Shown: piece after piece, positions 25,068-35,910 of the stretch
Numbering within the stretch: position 1 is the stretch's first letter
Layout: every line of letters starts with the position of its first letter
Source: Pohlia nutans
Lineage: Eukaryota > Streptophyta > Bryopsida > Bryales > Mniaceae
Assembly (NCBI GenBank): GCA_022496805.1
Contig: CM040093.1
Coordinates: forward strand, 10,816,713-10,880,712
Reading direction: 5' to 3'
Length of the DNA: 64,000 nt
Position numbers and translations under genes: made by a program
Notes under the pieces: model-generated
What the model saw: only the letters and a program-made list of their open reading frames with translations
Told to the model about the DNA's origin: nothing
The model's database searches: none

Positions 25068-25239
25068 GTTGGCATTCCATAATTATGCGTTGCCACTGCC
25101 TTCCATGAGACTCGCTTCCAGAAGTTACAGTACTAACGCTCATGTTCCATCGTCACCTTCGCAGCTTGTCAAATCTCTCCCACACTCTGCCACCAAAAAT
25201 TCTCCATCGCCGCAGCAGTCAAAATTCCTTGCTACTCTC

Positions 25240-26005
25240 GGTGTCCAAGTCTCCGTCACGGAATCAAATTCTCATTCCAAATATCACCAACTCAAAGAAT
25301 CGCAATCTCATTGCCCAATCATGATTCGGAAGCAATCAATTGAGCACATACGATTGAGCACCAATTCACGGTTCAGTCACCATCGCCACATTGCCGAATG
25401 CAGAAGAAAATCAATGTGTATGGAGCAAGAGACAGCATTGTGACCTAATTATGAAATTCGAGATTGGAAGTGACCAGATGCAAGCATCGGGACGACGGTA
25501 GTGGCGTCAAGCTTCGATCAAATTCGCAGGGCAACGATCACCAAATTCCAAACATATTGCAGAACCATCGCTTGTGATGGTTCGGAAACAATCGATTGAA
25601 CACAATCCATGCAGTGTGCGGTTCATTGGCCATCGTCACCTTGCCAAATTCGGATTGCACGTTGCAGAAAGTCGATAATATGGAGCAACACCATTAGGGT
25701 TTGCAATTCGAGAGTGGAAGCACACAGATGCAGGTATCCAGACAACAGCAGTGGCATCAAATATGATCACCAACTCAAGGAATTCCAGTCTTATTGTAGA
25801 ACCATCACGAGCATCCAGGGCACTTCTTATTGCTATTCTGAGCCATTCTAGAGTTGGTGAGTGCTTTCTGTCACACAGGACAAGGAATAGATATCTTTTC
25901 CACGATTTCAGTCAGTGAAAAGCGACGGGTTTGCTTGTAGTGAAGTTTGGAAGCACACAGATGCAGGCATGGGGACAACTGCAGTGGTATCGAGCTTCGC
26001 GGAGC
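25240..26005. repeat. Three degenerate ~240-bp tandem units ending in the phosphatase start region
   Basis: Units of about 25240-25525, 25526-25765 and 25766-26005 share in order a 'CAACTCAAAGAATTCCA'-like start, 'AACCATC', and the block GGAAGCACACAGATGCAGGC then GACAACTGCAGTGGCATC. Only the last copy carries the open ATG GGG ACA of the phosphatase coding region; the upstream two are eroded. An open frame at 25066-25443 with a presequence-like start (MRLASRSYSTNAH) overlaps the first unit but cannot be linked to the gene. Confidence 0.7.
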
Positions 26006-27420
26006 CGACAATGTACCCGCTGCACCGATGCAAGATAATCCACGTGGTGCGACACGGCCAAGGCTACCACAACGTGGCGGGGAACGTCGACTTGAAAAAC
26101 TACGAGTCGTGGGACTTCGTGGACGCTAGTCTCACGGAGCTGGGATGGAAACAAGCGGAGGCTCTCCACGAGCATCTGGTGACGACGCACATCCGGAATC
26201 ACGTGGAGCTCGTGGTGGTGTCGCCCCTCCTGCGCACGCTGCAAACGGCTGTGGGAGTCTGGGGAGGCGGGGCGTTTCTGGACGGCGAGCCGCCGCATTC
26301 CGCATTGATGAAGGGGGGCGTCGGCGAGTATCGCCACGCCGCGGTCTCGTCTGCCGGCGCTCCGCCGTTCGTTGCCAACGAGTGGTGCCGCGAGCAGAAC
26401 GGAGTGCATCCGTGTGACAAAAGGTCCAGTATCAGCTCGTATAAGACCAGCTTCCCGGCCATCGATTTCACGCAAGTGGAGACTGACGAGGATACGTGGT
26501 GGCAGGCCGGTGAAATTTTATTGCACGAATTTTGGCAACTAGTGTAATTCATTCTTGGCTAATTTGAAGAAGAGGAAATTCTTGGCTAATTCAAGGATTC
26601 AAGGAACTTGAAGAAGCTTGTAGAAGCTCTTTGGAGGCAACTTCAAAAGCTCCAAAAGCTTCTTCAACTGTTCCTTGGAAGCAATTCAAAAGCTTCTTCA
26701 AAAACTTCTCGGAGGCAATTCAAGAAATTCTTGAAAGGAGCTTTTGAAGGCAATTAGGCAAAGTGTAGTAGGATTTACTACAAACAGAATATCAAAATGA
26801 GCCAAAAATATAATAAGTTGCTACAAAATTGTGGAAGAATTTAGAAAATGGCTGAAGGCTGTAGCGACTAAGCTAACATTGAAGAAACAAACCACCATTG
26901 ATCACTGTGGCAGGCCACGAGCCGGGAGACGCCGGACGAGATATGGACGCGCGCGAGGGTTTTCTTGAAGTGGATACTGGACCGAACAGAGCGGCGCATC
27001 AGAGTGGTGTCGCATAGCAGCTTTCTGTATTACCTGGTGCATTTGTTCTGGGACGACTGCTCCGACACGGTGCGGAAGGAGTTGCAGACGGGCTTTCGCA
27101 ACTGTGAAATGCGGTCTTTCATTATTTGTGACCGGCGAGCGACCTCCCCGCCGTCGGGCCCGAACTCGGATTTTCGAGGCGGCTTGTTTTTTAACAATCA
27201 GAGAGAGATTGAGAAGGCGGACAAGGACAAGAGCAAAGCTGGAAAGTCTAAACAGTTTATTGCGAGCTCTTCTCTGCAAGAAGAGTTTGATTCCCAGGCG
27301 TGGTTTGAGGTTCCGCAACATCCCGATGATCTTCCCACGCAAATACCTCGAAAGCCGCGGAAAAAGAAATCCGGCAAATCTTCTCGAACGTCTGATTCGG
27401 ATGAGTCCGACGAGGAGTAG
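25969..27420 (+). CDS. Phosphoglycerate-mutase-like histidine phosphatase
   Basis: Member of the histidine phosphatase superfamily, closest in memory to plant 'phosphoglycerate mutase-like' proteins. The true substrate of that group is not established. Exon 1 is 25969-26505 and exon 2 26914-27420, 347 aa. The RHG motif is VVRHGQGYHN (phospho-acceptor His about residue 28). Other landmarks are DASLTELGWKQAEAL, VVSPLLRTLQTAVGVWGG, CREQNGVHPCDKR, SYKTSFPAIDF, ETDEDTWWQ and the second catalytic His in RVVSHSSFLYYLV. The C-terminus adds a Lys/Ser/acidic tail (about 70 residues) ending DSDESDEE. The start is chosen at ATG 25969; ATG at 26011 (MYPLHRCK) is an alternative. Coding GC is far above the flanks. 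See the finding on the intron, whose donor would be GC, not GT. Confidence 0.88.
26506..26913 (+). other. Intron of the phosphatase gene, flanked by 10-bp direct repeat
   Basis: To keep the family reading (WWQ then ATSRETPDEIW) the intron must run from 26506 (GC) to 26913 (AG). GTGGCAGGCC occurs at 26499-26508 and again at 26907-26916. The 398-bp interior is low-complexity, with repeated TTGGAAGCAATTCAAAAGC and TTGGCTAATT-like words and no clear inverted ends. Confidence 0.75.
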
Positions 27421-27439
27421 CTCATTTGAATTCTTTTCA

Positions 27440-28175
27440 ATGGCAGCGTTGATTACGTTGTGTTTGATGAAGTTGACTGCAGTAATTTACTGTCCTGTGC
27501 TGGCGAGATCGATTTTGATGTTGCGATGTGGTTGAGATCTGTCAATTGATTGCATTGAAGTGAGGTGAGGTTATAGCTGTATAGCTATGAATTTTCTGAG
27601 CCACGCACATTATTCAGTTTCTTTTGGTAGATCAATTGATGAATGTTTTAACAATGGCAGCGTCCGTTGTGTTTGACCTTCGTCTCCATTTTTTCCTGAA
27701 CTTCACTGCAGTTAACTTCCTTATGCTGGAGATCGAGCTTCGATTCTTCTTTGATGTTGCGATGTTGTTCCACAGATGGAAGTGCCTCCGGAGCTATTGT
27801 AATTGATTGCATGGAAAATGAGTGCTCGTCAGGTGCGGTTGTGGCTGCTATCTGGGCCGCGCACATTCAGTTTCTCTTGGTGATGTACTGATTGAGTGTT
27901 TTTGTATTGATTGACAATGGTACCGTTGTGTTTTAACTTCGCCGATCTCCATTTCTTTTCTGAAGTAGACTATACTTTACTTCCTGATGACAACAGTGCT
28001 GGAGAGCTTCTTTGGGATCGTGTTGCGACGTTGTTTCACAGATACATGCAAGTACGTGTATCCCCGGAGCTCTGCATGTCAATTGATTGCATTCAAAATG
28101 AGACTGTGCTCATGAGGTGAGGTTGTAGCCGTTTTCTTGGTGATGTGTTTCCATGAACTGATTGATTGTTTTTGT
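27440..28175. repeat. Three degenerate ~240-bp tandem units downstream of the phosphatase gene
   Basis: Starting near 27440, 27650 and 27900, each unit repeats 'AATGGCAGCGT..GTTGTGTTT', 'TTTGATGTTGCGATGT', 'ATTGATTGCAT', 'GAGGTTGTAGCTG' and 'GTACTGATTGATTGTTTT'. They cover the probable 3' UTR and downstream DNA. Confidence 0.7.
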
Positions 28176-28348
28176 ATTATTGACCAAAAAAATTTGTAGC
28201 TGAATCCAGCCCTTCCTCTGCACAGTTAATTCTCCTCACTGACCATGTTTATGTTACACACAACTGGCTTGATTCTGTAGTCTTTGTAGACAACGGGTAC
28301 AGGTTTAATTTCTTCTAGGGGATGTACATTCACTAGGAGCTTAAAGTG

Positions 28349-28568
28349 GATTCCCTGTGTGTTTCCGTGTGTATTCCCTCTATGAATTTCATTACACAGG
28401 GAACTTGTAAAGAGTCCACAGGAAAGAACAAAGACACACAGGGAATATTGAGACACACAGGGAAAACTGAGTATTCCCTGTGTCTCATTTTTCCCTGTGT
28501 GTCTTTGTTCTTCCCCTTTGTCTTTTTACAAATTCCCTGTGTATGTAGGGAAAACGTCACAGGGAATC
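28349..28568. mobile_element. Foldback element rich in CACAGGGAA
   Basis: About 220 bp from GATTCCCTGTG to CACAGGGAATC. The core, about 28403-28535, is an imperfect ~60-bp stem around a short loop, with perfect stretches such as AGACACACAGGGAA. The CACAGGGAA word occurs about ten times on the two strands. Target duplication is not clear, so the class is unassigned. Confidence 0.65.
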
Positions 28569-28590
28569 GCATATGAGACCCTGGTGATTA

Positions 28591-28851
28591 TGCATCTCCA
28601 CCAGCAACTCTGAAGGTCATCCAAAAATTACAGGGCATAGCATGTACTTCATAGTGAGTAAGCCACTTACAAGGCACCACGCATGGATTGTGCAAGCATG
28701 ATGTGCAATTAAGAAGAGAAAATACACTAGCTTGAGTCGTTTTGAGGGCCCTAAGCTAGGTTGTTGCATTCGATGTCTCACTCCAAACCAACCCAAGCAC
28801 ATCCATTTTTCCAGAGCAAGAGAGACATCTAGAGTGTTGGTGGAGATGCTC
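28591..28851. mobile_element. Harbinger/Tourist-type MITE, TTA duplication
   Basis: 261 bp with ends TGCATCTCCACCA and TGGTGGAGATGCTC, flanked by TTA at 28588-28590 and 28852-28854. The GAGCATCTCC end and 3-bp TWA duplication are typical of plant Tourist/Harbinger MITEs. The interior word ATTGCACATCATG is shared, inverted, with the element at 37111-37416. Confidence 0.85.
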
Positions 28852-28854
28852 TTA

Positions 28855-29238
28855 TAGATTTGCGCTCAAACTTCTACAAATGAGCAACGTGTAATCAGAC
28901 AAATGTCATTCACCTACGGAGGTAGTTCGTCCTATTTTTGACACAATTCATGATGTTATACCTTTTCAAGGTGCTGGGACTTACAAAAAATCACATAAGG
29001 TGATCAAATCAAAGCACAGTCATAAGAGCAAGTTGGAATAATATTTTTATGACAAAGTATGTAATTTTTATAAATTCTTGAGAGGTGCACTGCAAGAAAT
29101 TTCAAAAGTGCCACTAGGGACCCAGGGTACACAACTCCCATATTATTTGAGGTCCTAATCCTCCCACCTCCTTAATTGTTGCATTTCCGATGATCCAAAC
29201 ACATACCTGCTTGAAACTGGATTCACTGTAAATATCAT
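28855..29238. other. Intergenic, 3' side of the F-box gene
   Basis: No gene or element ends seen. It probably contains the 3' UTR of the minus-strand F-box gene. Confidence 0.45.
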
Positions 29239-30525
29239 TCAACAAATGGCTGGCAACCGTGTTGAAGGGTTCAAAATGTTCTGCAAGCTCAGGTTCATAA
29301 GCTTCGCACGAAAAGTGAGCCAATGCTTCTCTCTCTCATCTTTATCAAGCTCCAAAGAAGCTTGTCTCAATGGATGCGCAGGTAACTCACCAAAGCATCC
29401 GCTCGTCATGTTGTATGTAACCAATTTTCCTGTACGACGTGAAAACAACACAACAGAATCAGAATTGATCGCAAATCCGTACGGAGTGTCGCATGGAAAT
29501 CGATAGACCTCATCATCAAACATCCGGTCAAGGTCTTTACGCCGGATTCTCACAACCGACTTGCTGGAGTTCTCCAAAATCTCTCTAACCTCCAGGTAAG
29601 TAAAACCATCCAGCTCCTCCAACCATATGTTCACGAACATGCGGTTGCCGAAAACAATGGGCTCAAAATTTCCATAATTCCATAATTCCACAAAATCTCC
29701 ATAATTCCATGCTTCAACTTCAAGTTTAATTTTCCACAAACCCTTCTCAACGTTGTAACTCAGAAGAAGGTGTCTTCTCGGAAATATGAAGTACGTCACG
29801 TACACGGCACCGTGGAAGTAGACGGCTGATAATAATGAAAACCTTTCATAAATCCCTTCTGAATCCCTTGTAAATCCAAGCTCCTCCATTGGATTTCCCA
29901 GATCCCGCCATGCATCAGTGGACGACTCGTATAGAAAAAGGCCTGTCAATCGCCTCTCTGAACGATGACTCAAGAGAAACACCTTGAAGTTGGAACTCTC
30001 CACCACCGTCACTATTGCAGGAGGTAGACCCAATTGAAGGGAAAGTGCGGCTCCATGTATGGCGGGAAGCGCCCGCGTTGTCTTCGCAACGGGGTCGAAC
30101 ATGACTAATCTTCTCTGTCGCTCGTTGACGGAAGAGTATGAGAGCTCGCAAATGAGGCCGTCGTCCATAGCCAAAAGCTGAGGAACGTCCGCATCGGTAT
30201 GATTTACAAGAATTCTATCGAGCGGGAGTGAACACCACCGGCGGTGCTCTAGGTCAAAGACGCCCATCGTGCCCCGGTAGCCACCGGCGACCCGAATAGT
30301 GTCCGAGGTTTCGAAATAACTTGTGACGAACATGTATGAGGGCCCCTTCCTGTCACAGAGATTGAGGAATCCCGGCCGGCACAGAAGCTCCTTCCATGCC
30401 CTGCAAACCGACCGACATGTGCACAGATCAGGAACTGGCAAAAGCGACATCACGCGTGCCGTGATCTCCTCTGGGACGTTGCTCCAAAAGCCCATACCAT
30501 CCTGCGGCCTTTTAGGAGACTCCAT
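29239..30525 (-). CDS. F-box protein (SCF ubiquitin-ligase substrate adaptor), single exon
   Basis: Expected to bind SKP1 through the F-box and choose substrates for ubiquitination in the nucleus or cytosol. It has 428 aa from ATG at 30525. The frame stays open upstream only from a GTG at 30597, so the ATG before ESPKRPQDGMGFW is preferred. The F-box is near residues 14-55: WSNVPEEITARVMSLLPVPD, then LCTCRSVCRAWKELL. The rest is a beta-rich F-box-associated/kelch-like region with blocks such as GYRGTMGVFDLEHRRW, LMVFDPVAKTTRALP-like and FLYESSTDAWRDLG, consistent with an incomplete propeller. An internal near-duplicate, WNYGDFVELWNYGNF, is visible. The substrate cannot be predicted. Confidence 0.93.
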   Translation of the reverse strand: MESPKRPQDGMGFWSNVPEEITARVMSLLPVPDLCTCRSVCRAWKELLCRPGFLNLCDRKGPSYMFVTSYFETSDTIRVAGGYRGTMGVFDLEHRRWCSLPLDRILVNHTDADVPQLLAMDDGLICELSYSSVNERQRRLVMFDPVAKTTRALPAIHGAALSLQLGLPPAIVTVVESSNFKVFLLSHRSERRLTGLFLYESSTDAWRDLGNPMEELGFTRDSEGIYERFSLLSAVYFHGAVYVTYFIFPRRHLLLSYNVEKGLWKIKLEVEAWNYGDFVELWNYGNFEPIVFGNRMFVNIWLEELDGFTYLEVREILENSSKSVVRIRRKDLDRMFDDEVYRFPCDTPYGFAINSDSVVLFSRRTGKLVTYNMTSGCFGELPAHPLRQASLELDKDEREKHWLTFRAKLMNLSLQNILNPSTRLPAIC

Positions 30526-31409
30526 CGCGTTCCCTGTGGAGTCTGTCGTAAATCTGTCGCGGAGTTGGAGCCTCGAAATATAACGTAACTTACTCACACT
30601 AATTACAACTGTTACGTGAATCTGTGTTGAGTTGACACAATTATTTATGCAAGAGAGAGTTTTATTATCAATGGAGGGGGTAACTATATATACACCCTTA
30701 CATGGAGATTCACATAAAAATATAACTGTGTGAACAACTTGGTGTCTTTTCTCACAATTAGAAAAGCTCTCAGTAACTTTTACTTTTCCGCATCCTATTT
30801 TCAGGAGCCAAGCAGGGCTTGCTTCATCTTCGTGTTGAACTGCATAAATTAGGTCAAAGCAAAAAACAGAAGTTGTCGATCGATCATGGCGTACATTACG
30901 GAGGTTGCCATGTAGTTTCTTCCTTTTGTTTTTTACTGTCTTTACATTCTTTTGATTCCATCCAATGTTAATATAAAGATTACATGGTGGCCAGCCATCT
31001 TGCCATGAATGAATAACATAGCAAAGGAATTGTATCGGAGTAGAAGAATGTCAAGTTCAGAAACCCTAGGCCAATTATGTGCAAGTGTTATGCCGATTAC
31101 AAATCTCAAAGGAAAGGTATACAAGGCGTAAAGAATATTATTATGGAGACGTTTCCAATTGTCGATGGCTTTGATTAAAAGAACTCAGCCGTGGAGGAAT
31201 GCGTTTCGATATCTCAATTGAAAGCAGGTATGTCTTTTAAGGAAATATTTTTTTAAATAATGGTATCTGTTTGTCGTAAGTAATGGAATTCAGTTAGGTA
31301 GAGGCAGCAATGTGTTTCTGATGAAGATTGCTCCTCAACATGCAGGCCGGGTCGCCTTGTCAATAAGCAGTATTTCTACAGATCACTGGTGAGTTTTCGT
31401 CAATGGCTT
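30526..31409. other. Upstream region of the F-box gene
   Basis: Contains the divergent space between the F-box gene (minus) and the region leading to the thioredoxin gene (plus). No element ends or strong promoter motif recognised. Confidence 0.4.
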
Positions 31410-31413
31410 TTAA

Positions 31414-31618
31414 CCCCAAGGAAAGGACCAAGGATTCATAGTTTTGAAATGACAAGTTCAATGGATCATATTGTGGAAATTATAATTCAGATGAGACCAA
31501 ATTTTATATCACCGGAATCAGTGAAGCACATTGCATGTGGTGGTCAAACAACAAATAAATTGGAACAAAAAGATGTCCACATAGGACCTATTCTAAATTG
31601 ATATAGTCCTTTAGGGGG
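31414..31618. mobile_element. TTAA-flanked MITE of the GGACCAAGGATTC family, copy La
   Basis: 205 bp with TTAA at 31410-31413 and 31619-31622. It reads from CCCCAAGGAAAGGACCAAGG to AGTCCTTTAGGGG. The internal landmark ATATCACCGGAATCAGTGAAG is shared with copies at 41781, 54816, 55262, 55949 and others. Confidence 0.85.
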
Positions 31619-31622
31619 TTAA

Positions 31623-32461
31623 TTTGATATTGTACAAGTGTGCTGTTCCTCTCCTTTTTGTAGCAGTGAGCGTATATCACATACTGAAAGGAAATTCCAT
31701 GAATGTTAGATTTATTTCCATTTTAAATAAAAATGAGGTTTATCAAGTGGTGCTTCAATCTTTGTGTGCTTGGTAACTTTGTGCTTGAGATAACCTTGTT
31801 GTTGCATTTCTGGTTAATATATCTTACCTGGTGGCGATGCCGTTAGGGGATGTGCGAGGGGGACGCTCACCATGGAGAATGAACTTCCTATGTGACAAGC
31901 TTATTGAACTGCTCAATTTCGTGGTGTCTTTTGTCAAAACTATGTTCTCAGTAAGAATTCGTTCATCAGCATATATTATTTTTTTCTTTCCCGTCTTTAA
32001 GATCTGTATGGAAGTATTATAGCTTCCTTGAATGGTTTGCACTTACAAATCTTTTATATCAGTACCTCTTTGGTAATCAACGTACATGAGTTCAGAACTT
32101 GCCATGTTGAAAGTGTCCAATCACATGTGGCAAATACTCTCTGCACATACTGGAATGTGATATTGGAAAGAGTGATAATAACAAGTTCAGAGTGTGAAGT
32201 TGTGTATTGTGGCGCTCCTATATGGAAGGAATTTGATTCCTTGAGCTGCCTTTAAGGACTGAGGAACCTTCGACTGGCACTGCAGGTAGATGCACATGAA
32301 AATTACGGAAGAACCCAAGATAACAGAGCGCCTGGAGCTCATGGAAGTGTGGCACCTCGTGCAAACAGCAACGTGCACACCTTATTTGATTGCAGTACGA
32401 TTCTAAGCCTTTTTCTTCTTTTTTTCCCTGCAGTGAGTCACATTATCTTATTTCTTATTTA
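31623..32461. other. Upstream of the thioredoxin gene, possible unseen first exon
   Basis: No confident exon. An ATG-bearing frame at 31831-32022 is short and unrecognised. The missing N-terminus of the thioredoxin may lie here or just downstream. Confidence 0.35.
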
Positions 32462-32463
32462 TA

Positions 32464-32716
32464 CTCCCTCTGTCTGGAAATAACTGTCCTAGTTTTTGGC
32501 ATTTTCTGACTTAACGTTTTTTCTTTTCCCAAAAAATACCGTCTTAACACTCGAATAATGGTCCATGTTTAAAAGTAGTTTGTAGTTTTTGTGTCACTCT
32601 CATTGTTCGCCTTGTTCGAAGTGGACAGGGCTTACGTTTGAAGTATAAAACATAGGACAAAAACTAGGGAAAAAAAAATGCCATAAACTAGGACAATTAT
32701 TTCCGGACAGAGGGAG
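32464..32716. mobile_element. Stowaway MITE upstream of the thioredoxin gene
   Basis: 253 bp with ends CTCCCTCTGTCTGGAAATAA and TTATTTCCGGACAGAGGGAG, TA at 32462-32463 and 32717-32718. CTCCCTC ends with TA duplication are the hallmark of Stowaway (Tc1/mariner) MITEs. Confidence 0.95.
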
Positions 32717-32974
32717 TATTCTGAACAGATGGCCTCAGTGGAATCTACTGTTTCATCATGAGTGTTATGGTGTTTCAGCAAATGCCAGAGCTTATGCTTA
32801 TGAATTCTATACAGATAATGTTAACTGTGCACTTCTGATTCTCTTGGATGACCAGGTTTAGGATGCACTTACCAGTTTGTGGTAATGTTGCTTTCAAAAA
32901 TCTGCTTGTTCAAACTATCTGGGTTCAGAAGGTCATATTGATTAGTAATAAGCTTGACGGTGCTCATGCCGCAG

Positions 32975-33785
32975 AAGCTTCAACAGTGACTGCGGGTCAT
33001 GGTGGCGTTCATGTCATAAACAGCAACTTGGCCTGGCAAACCAAGGTTAATGAGGCCAAGACTACCAGGAAAGTTGTAAGTTGGATCTCATGTTAGAACT
33101 TTCTTTTGTTCAATTCTATTTCATTTTTACCAATATGCTTCACTGTTAAATGTTTTTTTGCCATGTCTGAATTGTAGTTTTACAATACGATCGATCAAAT
33201 TGATCACTTTAATACGATGAAATTTCGGTCCTTTAGGGGTTGAACACATTGACTGTCAAACCCATGATAAGCTAGCCCAAATCCTTTACTCTTTGATGCA
33301 GTACGAACACATGCCGTTCGGTGTGATGCAAGGATACGCTGGTTGGTTTTGATGTTCTTCTCTTTTCTAGTTGTTTGCAGATGGTTGTTGAGTTTTTTGC
33401 AATATGGTGTGGACCTTGCAAAATGATATCTCCCGTCTTTGTGGAGTTGAGCAGAAGCATCGGTCAACAGCTGATGTTTGCTCAAGTGGACATTGATGAA
33501 GTACCGGTGATTACTGCACACGAGAATTGATACAGGAATTCTTTTTTATTACATCAGCTTTGTCTTTGTATTCAGCACATTCTTATCGAAGAGCCTGAAC
33601 CTCTCCCTTGCAATTTGTTGAGTAAGCGTAAGTGCATGCTGGATGTGCAGGATGTAGCAGCTGAATATGGGGTTGTATCAATGCCTACTTTCTTGTTTAT
33701 CAGTGATGGGCAAGAGATCGATAGAATTGTTGGAGCTGACAGGAATGAGCTTGAGAGGAAGTGCAAGCAGTATGCCAATAGATGA
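32975..33785 (+). CDS. Thioredoxin, h-type-like (5' exon not found)
   Basis: Small redox protein that reduces disulfides through WCGPC. Exons: about 32975-33075 (5' limit uncertain; an acceptor near 32930 is also possible), 33381-33506 and 33651-33785. They read HGGVHVINSNLAWQ...TTRKV, then MVVEFFAIWCGPCKMISPVF...VDIDEVP, then DVAAEYGVVSMPTFLFISDG (cis-Pro in MPTF) ending KCKQYANR. Donors are GTAAGT, then GTGATT. No transit peptide is seen, but the start is missing, so h-type (cytosolic) is an inference from the core sequence. Intron 1 contains the right end of a TTAA-family MITE (TCCTTTAGGGG near 33229). A CACTA MITE lies 60 bp after the stop. Confidence 0.85.
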
Positions 33786-33844
33786 GCAATACGGCTTTTC
33801 ACCATTACAGATACTCTAGGAAGTTTTGGGAAATCTATTACTAC

Positions 33845-34015
33845 CACTACAAGGAGAAGGCGTCGCTTTTCACTCGGTAGGTGAGTCAAACGGCGCCACT
33901 TCGCACTCACTGCCCAGGCGCTCAAGACTTGGTGAGTGCAATTCTTCAACTAAGTTAGGACAAGTGTGTACTCTAACACTGTTCTGAGTGAAAAGCGACG
34001 CCTTTGCTGGTAGTG
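33845..34015. mobile_element. CACTA-type MITE just after the thioredoxin gene
   Basis: 171 bp from CACTACAAGGAGAAGGCGTC to GACGCCTTTGCTGGTAGTG. The inverted ends extend ~30 bp with few mismatches and are flanked by TAC at 33842-33844 and 34016-34018. Same superfamily as the element at 23767 but a different interior. It probably lies in the 3' UTR. Confidence 0.9.
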
Positions 34016-34416
34016 TACCTCCATCCCATAATAGATGATGCATTTGAAAAAAACAATTGTCCCAAATTACTTGATGCAAATCAGTTATTCAATTTGAAAT
34101 AGTTGCTTTCCAGATTCTAACCAAGCAAAATCACAAGACAAGTGCCCATGAAGTGCATTAACTTATATCTGTGAATCTTCACTTGCTCATGTGTGGAACC
34201 ATATAAATATTGCAACCACCCACTTTTTCCGACGGCTTTTCTTTTTTGCACATTCAGCGCATGCATACCGGGACTACTGTAGTGACCCAAAGAATGAAAA
34301 TCAACTTGATTCTTTTCTTGGAACTTCTTTTTTTCCCTAAATTATTCTCAACTCGATTCTCCAACATAACAGATTGTACAACCATTTTCCATCAAGTGGA
34401 AAAAAGTTTAAGTTAA

Positions 34417-35189
34417 CCCCTAAGCTCCCAAGTGACCATTTTGTGGTCTGTGCCCAATTTCCCAGGCTGCCCAGGACCAAAAACATATTTTTCTTTTGTT
34501 TATGATGTCATAGGTAAAGAGTCTTTTTTCCAACGCAATTGGAGTTATGTTCATTCGATCAAAACTCTTATTATGGTAATTTTTTTAAGTGAAGCACGTC
34601 ATGGTTGAAATCAGCTTCAACACTTCGGGTTGGGCTTGCCAATAATATCTAAGCCAATGGTATTTATTGGGCACTTCAAAAGAACTTTTGTTCACCTCAC
34701 AAGTGTTGTTTGCCATGAGTTGTGGGCTCTTCCAATTGGAGGAGAGTTGAAGGGATATTCTAATTTGGCCAATATCTCTTGCTTTATATTCATACCCTCA
34801 TTCATTACAAGGTTTTTGAAAAAATGCTAATGAATTGAACATCTTGTCAAATGGAGTCATGCATCTTGTTAACTACCTGATCTTGAGGAAAATAGTGAGA
34901 ACATGGCACAGAATTTCAACTTTATTTTGGGTTTGAAAGTCCATCAATGCAAGGCTGCCCAAATTTTTTAGGGCCTGAAATTTCAAAATCTCAACTTCAC
35001 TTGCTATAATCTAAACATCTGTACGGTGAAATGTTTTGAAAATTTGAAGGATGGTTTATAAGGCCTAGAAGTACAAGATCCTATGGTTGAAATATGAAAA
35101 AAGATTTTGAAAAGCATTCAAAGATCATCAACGAAAATAACCAAAATGAGGCAGTCTTGGATGGGAGAACTCCCTTAGGCATTTAGGGG
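34417..35189. mobile_element. TTAA-type MITE E (right TTAA mutated)
   Basis: 773 bp. TTAA at 34413-34416; CCAA instead of TTAA at 35190-35193. Ends CCCCTAAGCTCCC and GGCATTTAGGGG. The subterminal palindrome GACCATTTTGTGGTC lies near the left end. Confidence 0.78.
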
Positions 35190-35193
35190 CCAA

Positions 35194-35906
35194 GAGGATT
35201 CAAAGTTAGTTTGGCAAGGTATAAAGAATTGTTTTTTTTACTTCAAATGTTAATATCTTGCAATCTATGAAGCCGAAGCCGTTGAAAGTTTTACAACATG
35301 TTTATATACTATTTGTGAACGAGATCCTAGTGTTGGATATAAAAACAAACATGTTTTGATATTACTTTGACTCAATGCATTAGAAATGGCAATTTTGGTG
35401 AGTTTTTGGAACAGAATCACCGCTATCGTGTTTTAGGGTTACATTAACTTTTTGGATTATTGTTTTAATTACATTACACTCTCCATTACATTGTTCATTC
35501 TAATAAGTGTTGTTTACACAAATTTTTGTATTATTACACTATTTGGGTGATGATGTTGTATTAGCTATGTATACTGAATAGGGGTTTTAAGAGGACCCAT
35601 ACTAAATTCTTGACATTTCACACTATCTAACTATTTACCACGACATAAGATATCACATTATTGTATCACATTACTTTATCACATTAAGAAATAGTGTCCT
35701 ATAAATTAGTGGCCACATGTCGTGTATTATATGACAACACACAACAAAAGATATCAAGAGTGTTAGTGCACACAACATAAGATATTGTATCAAATTAGTG
35801 TATCACATTACAAATGACAAAGGGCACTTGACCCAAGTGCCCAATTACTGCAAAGTTTACCACAAGATAATTTTTAAGGGTAAGTCCCTCTAATTTTTTG
35901 GTCCCC
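35194..35906. other. Intergenic, nothing recognised
   Basis: AT-rich, with repeated words such as 'TATCACATTA' at about 35640-35810 but no clear unit, gene or element ends. Confidence 0.4.
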
Positions 35907-35910
35907 TTAA

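Noticed and set aside
25066..25443. 125-codon frame with a presequence-like MRLASRSYSTNAH start
   Set aside because: Overlaps the degenerate tandem units and cannot be joined in frame to the phosphatase by visible splice sites.
25912..26552. Long minus-strand frames opposite the phosphatase exon
   Set aside because: Shadow frames in GC-rich coding sequence; the plus strand carries the family motifs.
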